Shown: positions 5,815 to 10,295 of the stretch, piece after piece
Position numbering within the stretch: the first letter of the stretch is position 1
Layout of the letters: the number at the start of each line of letters is the position of its first letter
Assembly: GCA_038323265.1 (NCBI GenBank)
Contig: JBBQGT010000111.1
Coordinates: forward strand, 1 to 10,295
Source of the DNA: PNKC01 sp038323265
GTDB taxonomy: Bacteria; Chloroflexota; Dehalococcoidia; Tepidiformales; Tepidiformaceae
Length of the DNA: 10,295 bases
Reading direction: 5' to 3'
The notes under the pieces: model-generated
The model's input: the letters and a program-made list of their open reading frames with translations, nothing else
What the model was told of the DNA's origin: nothing
The model's database searches: none
Translations under genes and position numbers: made by a program

Positions 5815-8349
5815 ATGAGAAGGCTTTTGCTGGCGGTTGCACTGGTGGTCCCGGTGGTTGTGCAGGGCTCCTCCGGTGCGTTGGCGCAGGCGGGATGCGC
5901 CGCCACGATCAACGGAGACGACATCAGTGAGCACGGCAGTGCGAGCGACGCCATCACGGTCGACCCCGGCCAGCCGATCGAACTTCGGCTGCTCGTACCG
6001 GGCCAGGTGGGCACAGTCTCGGTGCAAATTGAGGCCGGGCCAGTGAAGCGAACGCTGCACCCAATCGGCGACCGCGTGCCCAAGCCCGGGGCGTCGTGGG
6101 CTGGGACAGCGGACGCCGCCAGTGCCAGCGCATTGAGCGTTGGACTGCACAAGGCAACGGTATCGACCAGTGGCGGCTGCGAACTCACCGCATGGATCAA
6201 GGTGAAGGGCAACCCATTTACGACCGTTGCAGGGGCCGGCGCTACCCTGGTTTTGCTGGCCGGGCTTGCCTTGCAAGTTTTTGGCATCGTGCGAGGACTG
6301 CAGCGCAAGGGCGGATTCAAGTGGGCGCTGTTGGGTGGCATCCCGACGGGCCTGGGCGCATGCGTGCTCGCCCAGCAGTTCGGAGCTACTCCAATCACGC
6401 CGGCATGGGTGACCGGTTGGACGACGCCGCCAGTGGCAATCGGCGGGCTTCTGCAGGCCGGAATGCGCATGCTCGGCGGGAAGGGTGATTCTGAGTCCCG
6501 AGTTTCGGAGCAAGGGTCAAAAGCCGGCCGGGCCGCTGGCGATGCGGCCGCCCGGCCGCCAATCACACCCCCGAACTCGTCGCTCCCGGACCGCTCGACA
6601 ACCCAGCCCACCGCCGCATCGGGCGTTACTGTGGGCGCCGACGTTCCGGATTCCAGAGCGCTTCCGCCGCCGGGCGACCGCCTAGCGCCCAGGCGGACTG
6701 CCGCGCGGTCCGAGCCCCCCGAGGTTGCCCACGAGCCGCGGCCGACCACCAGGAGTAGCAGACGCATCCCGGATGCCGCCCCACCCGAGACGACCGCCGC
6801 GGCTGGAAGCGATGAGCAGTCCGACCCGCCACGTTCGTCCTTTGCACTGCTCAAATGCCCGGAGGTAGTGGTCGCCGCTCAGCCCTTCGAGTTGGAAGTG
6901 GGGCTTGCGGCCGAGCGGCAGGAAGGAGTGAGCGGCGGCGAACTGGTGCGACCTCCGACGAGCGTTGGGGACTATGTGCTGACCATCCAGTTGGTTGCCG
7001 ATGGCTTCACGCTGGCCGCTGGGGAGTCGTGGCGGAACGCGCTGGCGGTGACCGCGGACGCGCCGTACCCGTCGGTGAGGCTTCACCTGACGCCAGACGC
7101 ACAGGAGCGGCACGTGGTCGCCGGAGCGGTGCAGGCGGTCTTCTCGGTGAACGGGCACACTATGGGCCTGGCGGTGCGTGCCGTAGCAGTGGTGCGGACG
7201 GCGGCGCTCGCCGAGGCTGCTGCGCCCGCCACCGTGGACGGAGAGGGCGTGGAGATCGCGATTCCCCTCGCTGCCACGGCCGCCGATCTAACCGTGCGCA
7301 TCCAGAAGGCAGCGTCCGATTCCGGCGGCAAGTTGATGTGGACGTTCGATTCGCCACATGCGGAGATCGACCTTCCGGACGAGCCCGTGGTCACCGACAT
7401 CGGCGACGAGCCGGAGAGTTTCGTCCGCCAACTTATCACTGGCATCTCGGTACACGAAGGCAACGCGGGACTGCACGCCTATCTGACAGGGGTAGGCCTC
7501 ACGATCGCAGACAAGATGCCGGCTGAGTTCTGGAGCCTGCTGAGAGCCGTTGCAACACTGGCGCAAGGCGCATCGCGCCCGCCGACCATCTTCATTTTGT
7601 CGGAGGAGCCTTACGTTCCCTGGGAGCTGGCAATCGTCGACGAAGCGCCAGGTTCCACGGCCGTCGACTCGCGCTTCCTTGGAGCACAGGCTTCAGTCGG
7701 ACGTTGGGTGTTGGCCCAACGGCGTCCCAGGCTGCCCGCACCCCTTGAAGTGAGCGTCGGGAAGATGGCTGTGGTGTCCGGGATCTACGACCAACCAGGT
7801 TGGGACCGGCTGCTGGATGCGGAAGCCGAAGCAGCCGACCTGTGCCAGCGCTATGGCGGCAGCGCCGTCGATGCCGAGCCGCGCGCGGTTCTACGTTGCC
7901 TCGGCGGCGATCCGGTGGCCGACCTCCTGCACTTTTCGGTGCACGGGGTGTACGACCCACGCAGCACGACGGACGGGCTCGTGCTGGTCGATGGCTCGTC
8001 ACTCGACCCCTTTCAGGTGAAGGGCCTGGCGTTGAAGGCGGCGCCGTTCGTATTCCTCAACGCCTGCCAGGTGGGCGCGGGAAGCAAGCTGCTGGGCGAT
8101 TACGCAGGCATGGCCGAGGCGTTTCTGTATGCGGGGGCGTCCGGGGTAATCGCGCCGCTGTGGTCGATCAACGACGCCCTGGCCCGCGGCGTGGCCAGCC
8201 GGTTCTACGAAAAAGCGTTCGCCGGAATGGCGCCGGCCGAGGTGTTGCGCGAAGAGCGCGGGGCGTTTGGCGAAGATTCGCCTTCGGCGACGGCGCTTGC
8301 GTATCTGTACTACGGGCACCCTTCGCTTCGCCTGACAAGGCCTACCTAG
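5815..8349 (+). CDS. Membrane-anchored CHAT-domain cysteine protease
   Basis: 844 residues. Order: signal peptide (1-26, cleavage probably after ALAQA); extracytoplasmic beta-rich domain (27-133) with Cys28 and Cys122 able to form a disulfide; transmembrane helix at about 136-159 (VAGAGATLVLLAGLALQVFG); a basic loop (RGLQRKGGFK); a second helix (169-188); a weaker hydrophobic stretch (193-220); a disordered Pro/Arg/Ser/Thr-rich linker (221-342); a beta-sandwich-like domain (343-462); and a C-terminal CHAT domain (about 540-844). CHAT is a caspase-like, clan CD peptidase fold. The motif PWELA is at 602-606, the catalytic His is His710 in LLHFSVHG, and the catalytic Cys is Cys751 in FLNACQVG, followed by AGASGVIAPLW. 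All dyad elements are intact, so it is probably an active protease. It converges on the caspase-like gene with a 4-nt stop overlap. CHAT proteins are known as effectors in bacterial conflict and cell-death systems; this one's target is unknown. Confidence 0.94.
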   Translation: MRRLLLAVALVVPVVVQGSSGALAQAGCAATINGDDISEHGSASDAITVDPGQPIELRLLVPGQVGTVSVQIEAGPVKRTLHPIGDRVPKPGASWAGTADAASASALSVGLHKATVSTSGGCELTAWIKVKGNPFTTVAGAGATLVLLAGLALQVFGIVRGLQRKGGFKWALLGGIPTGLGACVLAQQFGATPITPAWVTGWTTPPVAIGGLLQAGMRMLGGKGDSESRVSEQGSKAGRAAGDAAARPPITPPNSSLPDRSTTQPTAASGVTVGADVPDSRALPPPGDRLAPRRTAARSEPPEVAHEPRPTTRSSRRIPDAAPPETTAAAGSDEQSDPPRSSFALLKCPEVVVAAQPFELEVGLAAERQEGVSGGELVRPPTSVGDYVLTIQLVADGFTLAAGESWRNALAVTADAPYPSVRLHLTPDAQERHVVAGAVQAVFSVNGHTMGLAVRAVAVVRTAALAEAAAPATVDGEGVEIAIPLAATAADLTVRIQKAASDSGGKLMWTFDSPHAEIDLPDEPVVTDIGDEPESFVRQLITGISVHEGNAGLHAYLTGVGLTIADKMPAEFWSLLRAVATLAQGASRPPTIFILSEEPYVPWELAIVDEAPGSTAVDSRFLGAQASVGRWVLAQRRPRLPAPLEVSVGKMAVVSGIYDQPGWDRLLDAEAEAADLCQRYGGSAVDAEPRAVLRCLGGDPVADLLHFSVHGVYDPRSTTDGLVLVDGSSLDPFQVKGLALKAAPFVFLNACQVGAGSKLLGDYAGMAEAFLYAGASGVIAPLWSINDALARGVASRFYEKAFAGMAPAEVLREERGAFGEDSPSATALAYLYYGHPSLRLTRPT
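8346..8349. other. Convergent stop-codon overlap (CTAG)
   Basis: CTAG, inside CCTAGG at 8345-8350, gives a TAG stop to the CHAT gene and to the convergent caspase-like gene. This is the same arrangement as at 1198-1201. Confidence 0.9.
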
Positions 8350-10295
8350 GGCGCGTCACCCACGATCAGGGTCCAGGCTGAATACGGGGAGACGGCGCGG
8401 TCGTACCCGCTGAGTTGCCGCTCCCACGTTCGGCGCGGTCCGCGCAGTTCGACCGATGGGCCCAGGCGGTCCAGGGCGAGCGGAATGCCCCAGCGAAAGA
8501 GCGGGACGGCGCCGGCCTGCGCGAGTTGGTCGAGTTCCACATCGCGCTGGTCATCGGGGCGCAGTGAGAGCTCTAGGAGCTGGAGGTCCGGACTTTGGTG
8601 GTTCAAGCGCGTGCGAAGGTTGTTGAGGACCACCGCGAGGTAGGTGCGGAAGCGTTCCGGGTCCCGCCGAAGCTGGGCGTAGATGGCGTACGCGCCAGCC
8701 AGGCCGAGCAGTTCGTCGAACCACTTGTCGTTCGTCAGCTGGACGGCCTGTTCTGGATCGAGTGCGTCGAGCCGGCCCGACCCCACCAGGAGGTCCCATT
8801 CGGGAGACGGGACGTCCGAGAGAGGCTCGACTCGCGGTTGACCTTGGCTGAGAGAGACTGCGAAGTTGCGGCTGCCGAACAGGGGGAAGCGGAGCAGGAT
8901 CGGCCCGTCTAGGCTGACCATGGTCGCCGTGCCGGGGGCAGTGAGTGCCCATGCTGCGTTCTCGGGGGCGGCGACCGGCCGCAACTTCGCGCGCTTCCGG
9001 CCATTGGGCTCTACCGTTGAGCCAGTCGGCGCACCCGCTTCCCACATCCCCGCGCCGAAGATTCGGCGGGCGCCAGAGCTGCTTTCGCCAGAGAGCCCAA
9101 CGCGTAGCGGCGGCGACCCCACCTTCGCCGGCAGTTCGACCCCCACCATGCCTGTTGGCGTGACGTTGACGACCTTTGACCACGATCCCCACGGAAGATC
9201 GAGTTCGACGCTCGCCGACCCGGGCGGAAGCCGCACCTCCTGGCCGTCCACAGTACTCACGGCGTATCGGAGGGGCGGCGTTGCATCCGGAGCCTCACCG
9301 AGCGGGCGGACGTTGACGAAAGACAATCCGGCGGCGGGTCCGGCGAGTTCTTCCGCCGTCACGCCGTCCGCAAGGCGAAGCCGCACGCCCGCAGCCGTTC
9401 CGCCCGCTCCCGAGGCGGCTGCAGTGATATTTCGCGGTGCGAACTCTTGGTTCAGCCGTTCCGACCACTTCGCGGCGATCTGCGCGGCGCGCTGATGGTC
9501 AGCCTGGCCGTTGCCGGCGATCTCGAACTCCGGCCCGGTCTCGTGGTGTGCGAGGGTGACGTTCTCGCCCGGCGCTGGCCCGAATTGTGACTGTAGTTCG
9601 TCGTACAGCGCGCCGGACATCTCATAGGCCGGGGTGCCATCAGCCAGGCGGAGGTTGACTCGCACGCTCGCCGGTTCGGCACGAGCCATCGAGGCAGGGG
9701 AAGGTTCGACCTGAAAACGGACGGTGACCTGCTGGCTTGTGGCATCCACCCGCTCCCACGCTGGCACCATCTTCTGTCCCGGTTTGGCCCGGCAGACGAT
9801 CGTGGCGGCGGTTCCGAGGGGCACGCGAAACTGGTCCGGGAACGAGACGGTCGTCGCGCCGATGGCCGGTTGGCGGCGGCGCGCCTCGACATCGTCGCAG
9901 GTCACCGTCACCTCGCTGACGTCGCTTGCCGCGCCGGGCGGTGTGAGCTCGAGGGTGATTTCGGAGACACCGGCGGGAGGAAGGCGAAGCAATGGCATTG
10001 GCCCTGAGGCCGCCCTCCCCAGCTTCACGCAGTTGGGCGTCTGGCTGACGCCCACCGCCTGCATGGCCTCACGAGACCACCCGACGAGCTGTTCGAGGTC
10101 GATGAGGCTCTCGCCCGTTAGAAAATCGAGCGTGACCGCACGCCCCAGGCCCTGCTGAGGCGGCATTGAGGCGAGCAGCGCAGGCTCGAGCACGGGCAGC
10201 AGCGTGCCGAAGAACGCTCCTCGCCCGTTGCGTTCCTGGGCCAGTTCACCCATGGACGCCCCGAAAACCGTGAGCAGGCCGTTGTTCGCCTCGTC
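8346..10295 (-). CDS. Caspase-like (peptidase C14) protein with long C-terminal extension, 5'-partial
   Basis: The frame is open to the right edge (649 codons visible plus stop), so the ATG at 10253 is internal. Residues reading in from the edge (LTVFGASMGELAQE, then NGRGAFFGTLLPVLE) resemble the end of bacterial caspase domains, where an ASxxxE-A-E strand is followed by G-x-G-x-F-x-x-x-LL. A QTPNCVKLG tail at residues 71-79 (from the ATG) resembles the end of that domain. The catalytic His and Cys would lie outside the window. What follows is not a family I can name: beta-rich sequence (about 86-190), two segments sharing V-x-LRLADG (199-214 and 290-305), more beta sequence with a Gly/Pro/Ser-rich part (about 380-430), and a helical C-terminal domain (about 505-635: KWFDELLGLAGAYAIYAQL, LNNLRTRLNH, SAWTLIVG at the end). 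No membrane segment in the visible part. It pairs convergently with the CHAT gene. Confidence 0.78.
   Translation of the reverse strand, partial: DEANNGLLTVFGASMGELAQERNGRGAFFGTLLPVLEPALLASMPPQQGLGRAVTLDFLTGESLIDLEQLVGWSREAMQAVGVSQTPNCVKLGRAASGPMPLLRLPPAGVSEITLELTPPGAASDVSEVTVTCDDVEARRRQPAIGATTVSFPDQFRVPLGTAATIVCRAKPGQKMVPAWERVDATSQQVTVRFQVEPSPASMARAEPASVRVNLRLADGTPAYEMSGALYDELQSQFGPAPGENVTLAHHETGPEFEIAGNGQADHQRAAQIAAKWSERLNQEFAPRNITAAASGAGGTAAGVRLRLADGVTAEELAGPAAGLSFVNVRPLGEAPDATPPLRYAVSTVDGQEVRLPPGSASVELDLPWGSWSKVVNVTPTGMVGVELPAKVGSPPLRVGLSGESSSGARRIFGAGMWEAGAPTGSTVEPNGRKRAKLRPVAAPENAAWALTAPGTATMVSLDGPILLRFPLFGSRNFAVSLSQGQPRVEPLSDVPSPEWDLLVGSGRLDALDPEQAVQLTNDKWFDELLGLAGAYAIYAQLRRDPERFRTYLAVVLNNLRTRLNHQSPDLQLLELSLRPDDQRDVELDQLAQAGAVPLFRWGIPLALDRLGPSVELRGPRRTWERQLSGYDRAVSPYSAWTLIVGDAP

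Noticed and set aside
5880..5898. Lipobox at the CHAT signal peptide (QAGC)
   Set aside because: A cysteine follows A-G, but the -3 position is Gln instead of Leu/Val/Ile. A signal peptidase I site after ALAQA fits better, with Cys28 available for a disulfide.
6525..6565. GGCCGGGC / GCCCGGCC inverted repeat in the CHAT linker
   Set aside because: It falls in Ala/Arg/Pro-rich low-complexity coding sequence, where GC palindromes are expected.
5646..6854. Long minus-strand open frame (402 codons) opposite the CHAT gene
   Set aside because: It lies antisense to the signal peptide, TM and linker part of a well supported gene. Its product is Pro/Ser/Ala-rich low complexity with no domain. Antisense frames stay open in GC-rich coding DNA.

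Overview
The window is GC-rich bacterial DNA with tightly packed genes, short intergenic gaps and no rRNA, tRNA, CRISPR array or insertion sequence that I can see. The protein set (large multidomain CHAT and caspase-like peptidases, an astacin-like metalloprotease with a PPC-type tail, DyP and catalase-like heme peroxidases) is typical of soil bacteria with large genomes, such as Acidobacteriota, Myxococcota or Actinomycetota. I lean weakly towards Acidobacteriota, but no marker gene settles it.

Left part (1-4432), a heme-peroxidase module. It opens on the C-terminal two thirds of a y4iL/SrpA-type catalase-like protein (+). A small membrane-protein gene follows (+, best start a TTG at 797). 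Facing it is a three-gene minus-strand operon read from 4432 down to 1198: a 173-aa conserved protein of unknown function, a 425-aa protein that appears to hold two copies of one ferredoxin-like fold around a transmembrane segment, and a DyP-type peroxidase. Intergenic gaps inside the operon are 10 and 18 nt.

Middle (4433-5814). An imperfect hairpin separates that operon from an upstream minus-strand gene for a zinc metalloprotease of the astacin/matrixin type with a C-terminal PPC domain. The protease has no signal peptide. A 246-nt divergent region with three TGACGGG repeats separates it from the next gene.

Right part (5815-10295), a pair of clan CD proteases. An 844-aa membrane protein (+) has a signal peptide, a small extracytoplasmic beta domain, transmembrane segments, a long disordered linker, a beta-rich domain and a C-terminal CHAT protease with a visible His710/Cys751 dyad. 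Converging on it, with stops overlapping by 4 nt, is the 3' part of a minus-strand gene. Its first visible residues look like the end of a caspase-like (peptidase C14) domain, followed by about 550 residues of unrecognised beta-rich and helical sequence. The gene runs off the right edge, so its catalytic residues are not in the window.

Working hypothesis: the CHAT protein, the caspase-like protein and perhaps the metalloprotease form a protease signalling or conflict module, with the CHAT protein placed to sense something outside the membrane. The peroxidase module next to it may be a separate oxidative function. Co-function of the two halves is inferred only from adjacency.
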